Shown here: positions 43,121 to 51,452 of the stretch, in pieces
Position numbering within the stretch: the first letter of the stretch is position 1
Layout of the letters: each line of letters begins with the position of its first letter
Source: JAJTFW01 sp903922455
GTDB lineage: Bacteria; Bacteroidota; Bacteroidia; AKYH767-A; OLB10
Direction of reading: 5' to 3'
NCBI GenBank assembly: GCA_943329665.2
Contig: CALQEU020000016.1
Location: 13,172 to 77,171 of the forward strand
Length of the DNA stretch: 64,000 nucleotides
Program-made: the position numbers and the translations under genes
The notes under the pieces: model-generated
The model's input: only the letters and a program-made list of their open reading frames with translations
Databases searched by the model: none
What the model was told of the DNA's origin: nothing

Positions 43121-43807
43121 ATGAAAAAACTAATCCTTCTTCTACTCCCCTTCATCTTCTTTATTCCAAATAATAGTCAAGCTCAACAAAGAATATTACT
43201 ATTAAACGGCAAGTATATTTATATTAAATCTTATGAGATTGGAGAAGAGTATCTAAAATTTAAAAAAACTAAATTTCAACCAATTTTTAAGAATGGAAAA
43301 CAAATTAATATATTTTCCATTGAAACCACAAAAGAAACAAAAAAAATAAGTAAGAAATATAAAACTAGAACTGTAAATCGTTTTGATGTTTTCTCTATTG
43401 AAAACATCGATAGTTCAGAAGTGCTTATTTATTCACCTACAGACAGCCTAGATTATACCGTGGATGAAGCGAGAGCCTACATTCAAGGAGAACAAATAGC
43501 AAGAGAATATTATTCGGCAAAAGGAGCAAATATAGCTTCATCAATTATTGGTATTAGCTCAAGTCTTCTTTCTTTCTATGCATTGCCTGTTCCTATGATA
43601 AACAGCTTAATTTTAGGGAGATTCAATCCAAAAAAAATGCACTTGCCAGAAAATTTTGACCTAAAAACTGCTTCCACAGAGCCGTTCATAATTGGCTATG
43701 AAAAATCGGCGCGGAACACAAAGATTCAACAAAGTTTAAAGTGGGGATATATTAGTTTAGGATTGGGTTTAACAGGACTTATCATTTACGGAATAGACAA
43801 TCATTAA
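43121..43807 (+). CDS. exported protein of unknown function with C-terminal membrane helices
   Basis: 228 residues from ATG 43121. A signal peptide (MKKLILLLLPFIFFIP, cleavage near SQAQ-Q) leads into a lysine-rich beta segment (about 25-100: ILLLNGKYIYIKSYEIGEEYLKFKKTKF, FDVFSIENIDSSEVLIYSPTDSLDYTVDEAR), resembling short repeats of the kind found in Bacteroidota surface proteins where a change in a parameter is reported. Then come YIQGEQIAREYY and two hydrophobic stretches (SSIIGISSSLLSFYALP and SLGLGLTGLIIYGI). The same frame is open back to 42866, overlapping the gcvP start, but that extension has no signal peptide and is rejected. Function unknown. Confidence 0.65.
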   Translation: MKKLILLLLPFIFFIPNNSQAQQRILLLNGKYIYIKSYEIGEEYLKFKKTKFQPIFKNGKQINIFSIETTKETKKISKKYKTRTVNRFDVFSIENIDSSEVLIYSPTDSLDYTVDEARAYIQGEQIAREYYSAKGANIASSIIGISSSLLSFYALPVPMINSLILGRFNPKKMHLPENFDLKTASTEPFIIGYEKSARNTKIQQSLKWGYISLGLGLTGLIIYGIDNH

Positions 43808-43907
43808 TTCATAAAATCAATTCCCTTCCAATTGTGATCTTTTGATATTTATCCATAAACATACTGCTTAGTTCATAACACAGGTTACATTAAATAATAA
43901 ACCCCTT

Positions 43908-43953
43908 ATGACTTTGATGTTTTTAAGTCGAACAACCTACGCAGTACACAGTA
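43908..43953 (+). repeat. dispersed imperfect repeat, copy 2
   Basis: Thirty-nine of 46 bases match 4908-4953. It overlaps the N-terminal codons of the UbiA-like frame. Confidence 0.6.
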
Positions 43954-44723
43954 AATACTTCTATCCATTTTTAATGGCTTCATCAAGCGCATTGATGGCA
44001 AGTACTTCTAACCACTTTTTTGCTTTTCACTTCCTCTTTATTTTTATAGGGACTTTTATTGGGTATTATATTGCCATATTACATCCTGAAATTAAAATTA
44101 CAAACGCGAATTTTAAAATCAATGAAAGTAAAATCATTTTAACGATTGCCTTCATTTTAGTTTTAGTTCTATTAGTGAAGTTATCCTTCCCCGTTTTCCA
44201 ACTCTTACAATATGGATTGGCTTCCATACTAAGCATCATTTATTACACTCAATTTACTACAAAAAGTGGGACCTTCGAAGGTCTGAGATCTGTGTATCTA
44301 TTAAAAAACTTCTCCATAGCATTAGCTTGGGCCTTCGTAACCTCCCCTATTCTAATGGAGAATTCCGATTCTATATTACTTTTCCTACAACGCTTTCTTT
44401 TTCTTTTTGCTTTAAGTGTAAGTATAGACTTGAGAGACATAAAAAAAGATAAAATGAGGAGAATTGTTACTTTTCCAATACAACATGGATTTAGAAAAAC
44501 AAAAGGGGGCGCCATTATACTATTGTTGCTTTCCACAACGTTAGTCTATTTCTATACTTGTCATCAGTCTTCAAATTCACTCCTTACTGCATCCATTACC
44601 AGCGCAATACTCAGTATAATTGGAATATTAAATCTACATGAACAAAGCACCAACAAGCAATATCTTCTTCTGGTGGATGGGAATCTTCTCTTACATGGCA
44701 TCCTCTTTTTTATCTTTGCCTGA
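43908..44723 (+). CDS. UbiA-like polytopic membrane protein (putative prenyltransferase)
   Basis: 271 residues, about eight hydrophobic helices. The segment SIDLRDIKKDKMRRIVTFPIQHG resembles the second aspartate-rich motif of UbiA prenyltransferases (DxxxD followed by T-x-P). The first motif (NxxxDxxxD) is degenerate: HPEIKITNANF is what stands in its place, so activity is doubtful or atypical. The first 16 codons coincide with a dispersed repeat (43908-43953, copy at 4908-4953), so translation may really start further in, for example at ATG 43974. The next gene is 27 bases downstream, likely co-transcribed. Confidence 0.6.
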   Translation: MTLMFLSRTTYAVHSKYFYPFLMASSSALMASTSNHFFAFHFLFIFIGTFIGYYIAILHPEIKITNANFKINESKIILTIAFILVLVLLVKLSFPVFQLLQYGLASILSIIYYTQFTTKSGTFEGLRSVYLLKNFSIALAWAFVTSPILMENSDSILLFLQRFLFLFALSVSIDLRDIKKDKMRRIVTFPIQHGFRKTKGGAIILLLLSTTLVYFYTCHQSSNSLLTASITSAILSIIGILNLHEQSTNKQYLLLVDGNLLLHGILFFIFA

Positions 44724-44750
44724 AAATACGACACTACTGCACCAACTCAA

Positions 44751-45383
44751 ATGTTAAGAGCCCTCCTACTTCTTCCTATGTGTTTGCTCTTCACAATCAC
44801 AAATGGTCAAACTAAAAGCGAGAAACGATCACTCAGTCCTTTTTTAGTTTTTGATAGTTACTTTTCGTTTATTGGAAATAAAAGTGCGGATGTATGGGGA
44901 TTCAAAGGAGGTGTTAAGGTTGACGAAAAGTGGCGTTTGGGATTGGGTTACAATTTGCTAAGTTCAGATATTGTAGAACAAAAAGTATTGCCCAGTGAAG
45001 AGCTTGCTTACGCGAAAAATGACACTGTTAAAGCTCAACTTTTCGTTCGGTATTTCCCATTGATGGCTGAGTACATCCATTATAACGAAGGAAACTGGCA
45101 GATTAGTACACCTCTTCAAGTTGGTTATGGTCAGAGTTATTTTCAATACTTCGACAAAAACGATAACAAAAGAAGAATTTATAAAAAAGGCGTAGTGGCA
45201 ACGCAGTTAGGTGTGAATGCACAATATAAAGTTCTTAGATGGGTTGGATTAACGGCAGGGGTTGGATATCGAGTTATGCTCATCAACAACAAAGAGATTG
45301 ATGCTAAAATGAATTCTCCCATTTTTGCAGTTGGCATTAAAATCTATTTATCAGAAGTCGTTAAAAGTATCAAAGGAGAATAA
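44751..45383 (+). CDS. outer-membrane beta-barrel protein of unknown function
   Basis: 210 residues. Signal peptide about 1-19 (LLLLPMCLLFTI, cleavage near TNGQ-T). The rest alternates short amphipathic strands (SPFLVFDSYFSFIG, WGFKGGVKVDEKWRLGLGYNLL, VKAQLFVRYFPLMAEY, QISTPLQVGYGQSYFQYF, GLTAGVGYRVMLI, SPIFAVGIKIYLSEV), typical of an eight- to ten-strand barrel. It starts 27 bases after the UbiA-like gene. No family recognised. Confidence 0.68.
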   Translation: MLRALLLLPMCLLFTITNGQTKSEKRSLSPFLVFDSYFSFIGNKSADVWGFKGGVKVDEKWRLGLGYNLLSSDIVEQKVLPSEELAYAKNDTVKAQLFVRYFPLMAEYIHYNEGNWQISTPLQVGYGQSYFQYFDKNDNKRRIYKKGVVATQLGVNAQYKVLRWVGLTAGVGYRVMLINNKEIDAKMNSPIFAVGIKIYLSEVVKSIKGE

Positions 45384-45526
45384 TGAGGTTTCATTTGAAA
45401 AAATATACACGAGAAGACGAAAGAATAATTCACCCCCACTCTCCAAAACTAACTTCTCAGAAGTGATTCATAATTAAGCCTTGAGGATCCACTTCACGTT
45501 ACTTAAAAACATATCCTAAACCCTAT

Positions 45527-45534
45527 TATCTTTG
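45527..45534 (+). promoter_or_regulatory. -7 promoter element for the dCMP deaminase operon
   Basis: TATCTTTG followed by CACA and the ATG at 45539. Four bases separate element and start codon: a clear leaderless case. Confidence 0.65.
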
Positions 45535-45538
45535 CACA

Positions 45539-46006
45539 ATGAGTAAGATCAGCTTTGATGAGCTTTACATGGATCTAGCACAAAACCTTGCGACGAAATC
45601 GCATTGTGTGAAGATGAAAGTTGGAGCCGTCATATCAAAAGACACCCGAATTATTTCATTAGGATACAATGGACCACCAGCAGGTACACACAACTGTGAT
45701 GAAGAATGGCCCGAAGAAGGATGCGCGCGCGATCGCAAAGGAGGCTGTTCGTTGGCTTTACATGCAGAAGCAAATGCGATACTTTATGCCGCAAAAAATC
45801 AAATTACATTAGAACATGCGACACTTTATGTTACGTTAGCACCGTGTCTGCCATGCGCAAGAATAATTTACACCACTGGAATCAAAAAAGTAATTTTCAG
45901 AGACAGCTATGCTGCATACAAAGGAATTCAAGTTGAAGAAGGAGTTGATTTTTTACGTCGCTTTGGCGTAGAGGTGTTTCACTTCCCTAAAGAAGAAAAA
46001 AAATAA
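45539..46006 (+). CDS. dCMP deaminase (ComEB-type cytidine deaminase family)
   Basis: 155 residues. It deaminates dCMP to dUMP for thymidylate synthesis. The zinc site HAEANAI (His75, catalytic Glu77) and APCLPCARII (Cys103, Cys106) is intact, with the substrate-side block SLGYNGPPAGTHNCDEEWPEEGCARD that marks dCMP deaminases of the ComEB group. The stop codon is one base from the next ATG, so it forms an operon with the S41 protease and probably the membrane glycosyltransferase. The start is fixed by the -7 element four bases upstream. Confidence 0.93.
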   Translation: MSKISFDELYMDLAQNLATKSHCVKMKVGAVISKDTRIISLGYNGPPAGTHNCDEEWPEEGCARDRKGGCSLALHAEANAILYAAKNQITLEHATLYVTLAPCLPCARIIYTTGIKKVIFRDSYAAYKGIQVEEGVDFLRRFGVEVFHFPKEEKK

Positions 46007-46007
46007 A

Positions 46008-47591
46008 ATGAACGAAAGTAGTTCGAATAGAATATTTATAATTCCCATCGTCGTGGGATTAGCATTAGCTGCAGGAATTTATATCGGCACTACCATATCT
46101 CCTGCGCCAAAAATTTCATCTGACAATAAGCTCAATTCCATTTTAGATTATATTCAACAAGAGTATGTGGATACGATCAATCGAGAAAAGTTAACCAATG
46201 AAACCATTGTTAAACTTTTGGAACAATTAGATCCGCATTCGGCGTACATCCCAAAGGAAGAATTGCAAGCTGCCAACGAGCCATTAGAAGGAAATTTTGA
46301 AGGGATCGGAATTGAATTTCATATTCAGGAAGACACCATTATGGTTGTATCAGCTATTTCGGGTGGACCCAGTGAAAGTTTAGGAATAAAACCAGGCGAT
46401 CGAATTGTGAAAGTAGATAGCAGTTTAGTGGCCGGAGTTGGCATAAAGAATGAAATGGTGATGAAAACACTACGTGGTACAGGAGGATCCATTGTGAATG
46501 TTTCGATTTTTCGAAGAGGGCAAAATAAATTGATTGACTATAAAATTGTAAGAGGAAGAATTCCCATCAACAGTTTGGAATTTACTTATATGATTACGCC
46601 ACAAACTGGATACATCAAAATTTCTCGATTTAGCGCTACTACGTACGATGAATTTATTCTTGCTATGCAACGTCTCAAGAAAGAAGGGCTACGCAATTTA
46701 GTTCTTGATTTACGTGGCAACCCTGGTGGATTTTTAGATGCTGCTACTGCCATCTCTGATGAATTCATTGGAGGAAAAAAACTGATCGTGTATACCCAAG
46801 GAAAATCAAGACCCAAGACACAATATTTTACTGCACATGATGGACTCTTTGAACAGGGTCAACTTATTATTTTGATTGATGAAGGATCTGCCTCCGCTGC
46901 GGAAATTGTTTCAGGTGCGATTCAAGATTGGGATCGAGGAACCATCGTTGGTCGACGTTCATTTGGAAAGGGATTAGTACAGGAACAAACACTTTTACCT
47001 GATGGAAGTGCTATACGATTAACCATTGCTCGTTATTACACACCTACAGGAAGAAGTATTCAGAAACCTTACGACCACGGATTTTCGGAATATGAAGATG
47101 AACTGTATGAACGCATGAAGAATGGTGAATTATTAAACCAAGACAGCATTCATCTAACGGATACTGTAATCTACAAAACACCGTCAGGAAAAACGGTGTA
47201 TGGAGGTGGTGGAATCACTCCTGATGTTTTCGTTCCGTTAGATACACTTTACAACAGTGAGTACATCAATCGACTCTTTGCAAGTGGAAGTGTAAATCAA
47301 TTTGCATACGATTATGTTGACCAAAACAGAACTACGTTGATGAAATATGAAAGCGCAGCAGAATTCAAAGAAAAGTTCAAGGCAGACGCAGCATTTATCA
47401 ATGAATTTATTAGTTACGCAGAGAAAAAAGGAGTAGTAAAAAACGACAAAGATTTACAAAAGTCACTGCCCTTGTTGCAAGTTCAACTTAAAGCATACAT
47501 AGCACGATTACTTTGGAAAAATGAAGGCATGTATCCGATTCTTCATGAGAGAGATGTCACCCTTCAGAAAGCACTTCAACTGCTGAAGTAA
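46008..47591 (+). CDS. S41-family C-terminal processing peptidase
   Basis: 527 residues. An N-terminal membrane anchor or signal (about 10-30), a PDZ domain (about 95-180, with GIGIEFHIQEDTIMV and LGIKPGDRIVKVD) and the S41 protease domain with catalytic Ser296 in DEGSASAAEIV and Lys321 in RSFGKGLVQ, 25 residues apart as in Tsp/CtpA. A C-terminal helical extension (about 430-527) is present. It cleaves envelope proteins near their C-termini. One base separates it from the dCMP deaminase and 8 from the next gene. Confidence 0.93.
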   Translation: MNESSSNRIFIIPIVVGLALAAGIYIGTTISPAPKISSDNKLNSILDYIQQEYVDTINREKLTNETIVKLLEQLDPHSAYIPKEELQAANEPLEGNFEGIGIEFHIQEDTIMVVSAISGGPSESLGIKPGDRIVKVDSSLVAGVGIKNEMVMKTLRGTGGSIVNVSIFRRGQNKLIDYKIVRGRIPINSLEFTYMITPQTGYIKISRFSATTYDEFILAMQRLKKEGLRNLVLDLRGNPGGFLDAATAISDEFIGGKKLIVYTQGKSRPKTQYFTAHDGLFEQGQLIILIDEGSASAAEIVSGAIQDWDRGTIVGRRSFGKGLVQEQTLLPDGSAIRLTIARYYTPTGRSIQKPYDHGFSEYEDELYERMKNGELLNQDSIHLTDTVIYKTPSGKTVYGGGGITPDVFVPLDTLYNSEYINRLFASGSVNQFAYDYVDQNRTTLMKYESAAEFKEKFKADAAFINEFISYAEKKGVVKNDKDLQKSLPLLQVQLKAYIARLLWKNEGMYPILHERDVTLQKALQLLK

Positions 47592-47599
47592 CTTATGAA

Positions 47600-49000
47600 A
47601 TGAACAACCCATTTCGAAACCTTCTACTATTTGGTCTCTTTGTTTTTATAACGAGAGTTCCATTTTTGTTTGATGGATTTGGAAGTGAAGAAGACGCTTG
47701 GGCCATGCATTTGGTTGCAGAACGCATAGGCACTACGGGCATTTATGAAGTTTCTCGATTACCTGGACATCCGGTTCAAGAACTTATTTATGCGAGCTGT
47801 TGGAAGATGGGTCCTTTGTTTTATAATTTACTGACTGCAATCATTAGCAGCGTTGGTATCATTGCATTTGTAGCCATGCTCCTTCAATTGGGAATAAAAA
47901 ATGCATATTGGTGTGCAGTTGCCTTAGCATTCACGCCCATCGTTTTTATAAACAGCAGCAATGCGATGGATTATACTTGGGCGATGGGTTTTGTTTTGCT
48001 AAGTGGATATTTCATCAGTAAAAAACAAATTCTTTTAGCAGCAGGCATGCTTGCTTTAGCAGTAGGATGTAGAATTACTTCAGGAGCGATGCTTCTACCT
48101 TACGCTATTTTACTATGGAATTTATGTGATGAAAAAATACGTTTTAAAACCTGCGGTTATTTTATCTCAACAACATTAATTGGATCTTTACTCGTCATGA
48201 GTCCGGTGATTTACCAATACGGACTTGAATTTTTTACTTACTATGAACACTTTCCCATACCGAATATTTTAAAAAATGTATACAAAGGAAGTATTGCTGT
48301 GTGGGGAATTGCGGGATGCCTAGCAATTGCATACTATATTATTAAAATTATTTTAAAAAGAAATAGTGTAAAATCAATAATTTACGAAGGGGAAAATATT
48401 AGTATCGCTCTAATTACGGTTTGCGTTATTTCCATTTTACTGTATACCATTGCTTTCATCCATGTGCCTCTCAAAGCTGCATTCATCATACCTATTTGTC
48501 CGTTTTTAATTCTTGGATTAGCGCTCCTTTTGGATGAGATGTCGATTAGAATTTTAGCCCTAGTTTTCATCTTCTCTTGTTTCTTTCTAGGTCTTAATTT
48601 AGCGGAAGAGAATAGAGGATCATCGCGTAGTTCCTTAGCATATATACTAAACATTGGAGAAAACAAGGTAGCTATTGATCCTTTACAAGGGTTGGTTCTT
48701 GCGGATCAAAGTAAGCGAAAACAACAAATTGCTTTTACTGAAAAAATAATAAATCGCACTTCAACCATTCAACAAAAAACAATACTGATTGCAGGATGGT
48801 GGAATGCAGAACTACAAGTATTATCCAAAAATAATCAAAACGATTCACTCATCATCCGACATTACATTGGCGAACCTGAGTTGCGGTGGTTAAAAGAAAG
48901 CGGGTATAAAATATTTTATTTAGAGGACCAAGGGGCTTATAATGATTTACGATTCAATAAAAAGATGACTGACAACTACGCTCAAAAACTTAAAATATAG
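47600..49000 (+). CDS. polytopic membrane protein, GT-C glycosyltransferase-like
   Basis: 466 residues with about ten to eleven hydrophobic helices. An acidic pair in the first extracytoplasmic loop (FGSEEDAWAMHLVAERI, near 25-40) is where GT-C enzymes of the dolichyl-phosphate-mannose/ArnT group carry their catalytic Asp/Glu motif. Helical repeats such as NAMDYTWAMGFVLLSGYF follow. A soluble C-terminal domain (about 365-466) ends the protein. Substrate unknown. Placement after the S41 gene in the same operon gives no clear lead. It meets the convergent thioesterase gene after ten bases. Confidence 0.65.
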   Translation: MNNPFRNLLLFGLFVFITRVPFLFDGFGSEEDAWAMHLVAERIGTTGIYEVSRLPGHPVQELIYASCWKMGPLFYNLLTAIISSVGIIAFVAMLLQLGIKNAYWCAVALAFTPIVFINSSNAMDYTWAMGFVLLSGYFISKKQILLAAGMLALAVGCRITSGAMLLPYAILLWNLCDEKIRFKTCGYFISTTLIGSLLVMSPVIYQYGLEFFTYYEHFPIPNILKNVYKGSIAVWGIAGCLAIAYYIIKIILKRNSVKSIIYEGENISIALITVCVISILLYTIAFIHVPLKAAFIIPICPFLILGLALLLDEMSIRILALVFIFSCFFLGLNLAEENRGSSRSSLAYILNIGENKVAIDPLQGLVLADQSKRKQQIAFTEKIINRTSTIQQKTILIAGWWNAELQVLSKNNQNDSLIIRHYIGEPELRWLKESGYKIFYLEDQGAYNDLRFNKKMTDNYAQKLKI

Positions 49001-49010
49001 TTTATCGCAT

Positions 49011-49448
49011 TTAGATATTATCTTCAAAATTTAACATATAATTTTTCCATACTTCGGGCATTTTCATCGCTTTATTCGTTTCATAATTAAAACAAACCTG
49101 AACTGATTTTGCAATGGCAGTGATCTGTGAAACTCCGTCAACAATTCTTACAATAACATACTCCATATCGTAACTAGAATTCCCAATTTTACTCACTCGT
49201 GAATGGACCCAAACTTCATCCTCTAAATAAATTGGGCTTTTATAATCCACCTCGATGTGGGCTAAAATAATTCCTTCCTTGCTCCAATCAATCAATTGTT
49301 TAAACACATCATTCAAATAATTTACTCGGGATAATTCGAGGTAAGTAATGTGATTTGCATTATTCACATGTCCTAGTTTATCAATATCTTTAAATCGAAT
49401 TTGAATCCGTGTCTTATGTTTAAAATCCGTTAATTCCATCATTTCCAT
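49011..49448 (-). CDS. acyl-CoA thioesterase, hot-dog fold (4HBT)
   Basis: 145 residues. FKDIDKLGHVNNANHITYLELSRVNYL (about 18-44) is the 4HBT active-site helix and Asp/Asn region, followed by VDYKSPIYLEDEVWVHSRVSKIGNSSYDMEYVIV. It hydrolyses acyl-CoA thioesters in the cytosol; chain specificity unknown. A -7 element eight bases upstream supports the start at 49448 (Met codons also at 49442 and 49439). Confidence 0.88.
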   Translation of the reverse strand: MEMMELTDFKHKTRIQIRFKDIDKLGHVNNANHITYLELSRVNYLNDVFKQLIDWSKEGIILAHIEVDYKSPIYLEDEVWVHSRVSKIGNSSYDMEYVIVRIVDGVSQITAIAKSVQVCFNYETNKAMKMPEVWKNYMLNFEDNI

Positions 49449-49456
49449 TCTTTCTA

Positions 49457-49464
49457 CAAATATA
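49457..49464 (-). promoter_or_regulatory. -7 promoter element for the thioesterase gene
   Basis: On the minus strand TATATTTG, eight bases before the ATG at 49448. Confidence 0.5.
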
Positions 49465-49509
49465 CTCTTGTCAAATCAATCAAAGTGCAATACCTTCGCT
49501 AAATCAACC

Positions 49510-50232
49510 ATGAAAGCATCCAAAAGTCTATTCTTTATACTATTCCTTCTAATAGGATTATTTTATAGCAGTTGCCAACGGCCCATCACTGGAGAGGGGG
49601 AACTGATCAAAGAATCAAGAGCCATTAAAAGCTTCAACAATCTTGTTTTAAATATTCCAGCCCATGTTTCCATTTTGGTTACTGATTCTAATTCATTAGC
49701 AATAGTTGCCCAAGAAAACATTGTTGAAAACATCGATATAAAAAGTAAAAAAAACAGACTCATCATTCAATCTAATCGAATTCTTAAGAGTGATAAGCCC
49801 ATTGAAATACTCATCACCTGCACCTCTTTAAAAGGAATTGAATTAAACGGCTCAGGAAAAATCGTGATCATTAATCAGTATACTACTCCAAAAGCGAATT
49901 TTACTATTAATGGATCTGGAAAAATTCAAACTCATTTAGAAGCCAAAGAAATCAAATCCAAAATTAACGGCTCCGGAGAGATGGAATTTAAAGGTGAAGT
50001 AGAAAAGCTTAAAATTGAAATTAACGGATCGGGGGAAATAAATGCACAGGAATTATCTGCTACTCTATGTGATATCGATATCGATGGTTCAGGAAAAGCC
50101 TATCTCGCCGTGGTAGATAAATTAGATATCAGCATTGCTGGAAGTGGAGATGTAATTTATGCTGGTGAGCCCGTCATTAAAAGTTATGTAATAGGAAAAG
50201 GAAAGGTTAAATCCATAAACAAAGAAAAATAA
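49510..50232 (+). CDS. head-GIN-domain (DUF2807) lipoprotein
   Basis: 240 residues from ATG 49510. A lipoprotein signal (hydrophobic about 5-18, lipobox YSSC) is followed by the DUF2807 right-handed beta-helix-like repeats: ELNGSGKI, TINGSGKI, KINGSGEM, EINGSGEI, DIDGSGKA and SIAGSGDV, each about 20 residues apart. This is the 'head GIN' adhesin-like family of Bacteroidota; function unproven. The longer frame from a TTG at 49468 is rejected because it puts a polar stretch before the signal peptide. A near-consensus TACCTTCG lies at 49491-49498. Confidence 0.88.
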   Translation: MKASKSLFFILFLLIGLFYSSCQRPITGEGELIKESRAIKSFNNLVLNIPAHVSILVTDSNSLAIVAQENIVENIDIKSKKNRLIIQSNRILKSDKPIEILITCTSLKGIELNGSGKIVIINQYTTPKANFTINGSGKIQTHLEAKEIKSKINGSGEMEFKGEVEKLKIEINGSGEINAQELSATLCDIDIDGSGKAYLAVVDKLDISIAGSGDVIYAGEPVIKSYVIGKGKVKSINKEK

Positions 50233-50277
50233 ATTCGACAATTCCCTTCTAAATTTATATAAAGATTCTACAGTAAC

Positions 50278-51444
50278 TTGAATAAGCAAAAACTTTTATT
50301 TCTCACCTCTCGTTTTCCCTTTCCATTGGAAAAAGGCGATAAATTAAGGGCTTATTATTTAATCAAAGAGCTAAGTAAGTATTATGACATCTGCTTGTTT
50401 GCAGTGAATGAACAAGAACCGAAATCCAAATGGATGGAAGCGCTTTCTCCGTATTGTTTGCATATTCGAACAGGAGTCATTTCAAAGAACAGGTCTATTT
50501 TCAATTTACTCCGATTAAAAAAAACTCCATTTCAAGTTGCTTATTTTTACGACAACAAAATTTCAGATCAAATTCAGCAGTTTGCGAAAGAATGTGATGC
50601 ATCTATTTTGTATTGTCACCTAATTCGGATGGCGGAATATGGCCGAAAATTAAAAATCAATTATAAAATACTGGATTACATGGATGCGTTTTCCAAGGGA
50701 ATGGAGCGCATCAAAAATCAGGGTGTTTGGTGGATACGCATTCCGGCGTATTTAGAATGGAAACGATTGGTAAAATATGAACACGAAGTTTTCAATTTAT
50801 TCCAACATAAAATTATCATTTCAGAACAAGATCGTGATTTAATACCACATCCTCAGCATTCGGAAATTCAAGTAATTCCGAATGGAGTTGATTTTGAATA
50901 TTTCAAACCAAAAGAAATGGAGAAGAAGTACGATTTGCTATTCAATGGTAATATGTCTTATGCACCAAATATTGCGAGTACGCTTTATACTGTTGAAAAA
51001 CTTTTGCCAGAAATTAAAAAGACAAACCCTTCGATTACCTTTCTAATTGCAGGAGCAACACCTACTGTTAAAATTCAAAACTTAGCCAATGATCGAATTA
51101 CCGTTAGTGGATGGATGGAAGATATTCGAGACTCCTTTTACACCTCAAAAATATTAATTGCGCCCATGTTAATCAGCATTGGATTACAAAATAAAATACT
51201 ACAAGCCATGGCTATGAAAATTCCATGCGTTATTTCTACCATGGCCAACAATGCACTAGGAGCAACACATGAAAAAGAAGTTTTTGTTGCTAATACACCT
51301 GAAGAATACAGGCTTTACATTCAACTTCTTTTGACAGACAAAGAAAAATACAATCAATTAACCGATGCAGCCTATAATTTTGTTCGAAAAAATTTCAATT
51401 GGGAGCAATCTACTAAAGACATTATTCAAAAAATAAATTCATAG
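50278..51444 (+). CDS. GT4-family glycosyltransferase
   Basis: 388 residues. GT-B fold: the N-terminal domain begins LLFLTSRFPFPLEKGDKLRAYYLIKEL, and the C-terminal donor domain has VIPNGVDFEYFKP, the LLFNGNMSYAPN strand, VSGWMEDIRDSFYTSKILIAPM and LQNKILQAMAMKIPCVIS. This resembles the sugar transferases of the PEP-CTERM/exosortase-associated TIGR03087 type, though no exosortase gene is in the window. The start is TTG 50278: an in-frame TAA is at 50260 and no ATG precedes the first beta strand. Sugar and acceptor unknown. Confidence 0.88.
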   Translation: MNKQKLLFLTSRFPFPLEKGDKLRAYYLIKELSKYYDICLFAVNEQEPKSKWMEALSPYCLHIRTGVISKNRSIFNLLRLKKTPFQVAYFYDNKISDQIQQFAKECDASILYCHLIRMAEYGRKLKINYKILDYMDAFSKGMERIKNQGVWWIRIPAYLEWKRLVKYEHEVFNLFQHKIIISEQDRDLIPHPQHSEIQVIPNGVDFEYFKPKEMEKKYDLLFNGNMSYAPNIASTLYTVEKLLPEIKKTNPSITFLIAGATPTVKIQNLANDRITVSGWMEDIRDSFYTSKILIAPMLISIGLQNKILQAMAMKIPCVISTMANNALGATHEKEVFVANTPEEYRLYIQLLLTDKEKYNQLTDAAYNFVRKNFNWEQSTKDIIQKINS

Positions 51445-51452
51445 CCATAAAA

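Noticed and set aside
49468..49509. TTG start of the head-GIN lipoprotein
   Set aside because: It would put polar residues ahead of the lipoprotein signal; ATG 49510 gives a textbook signal and lipobox.
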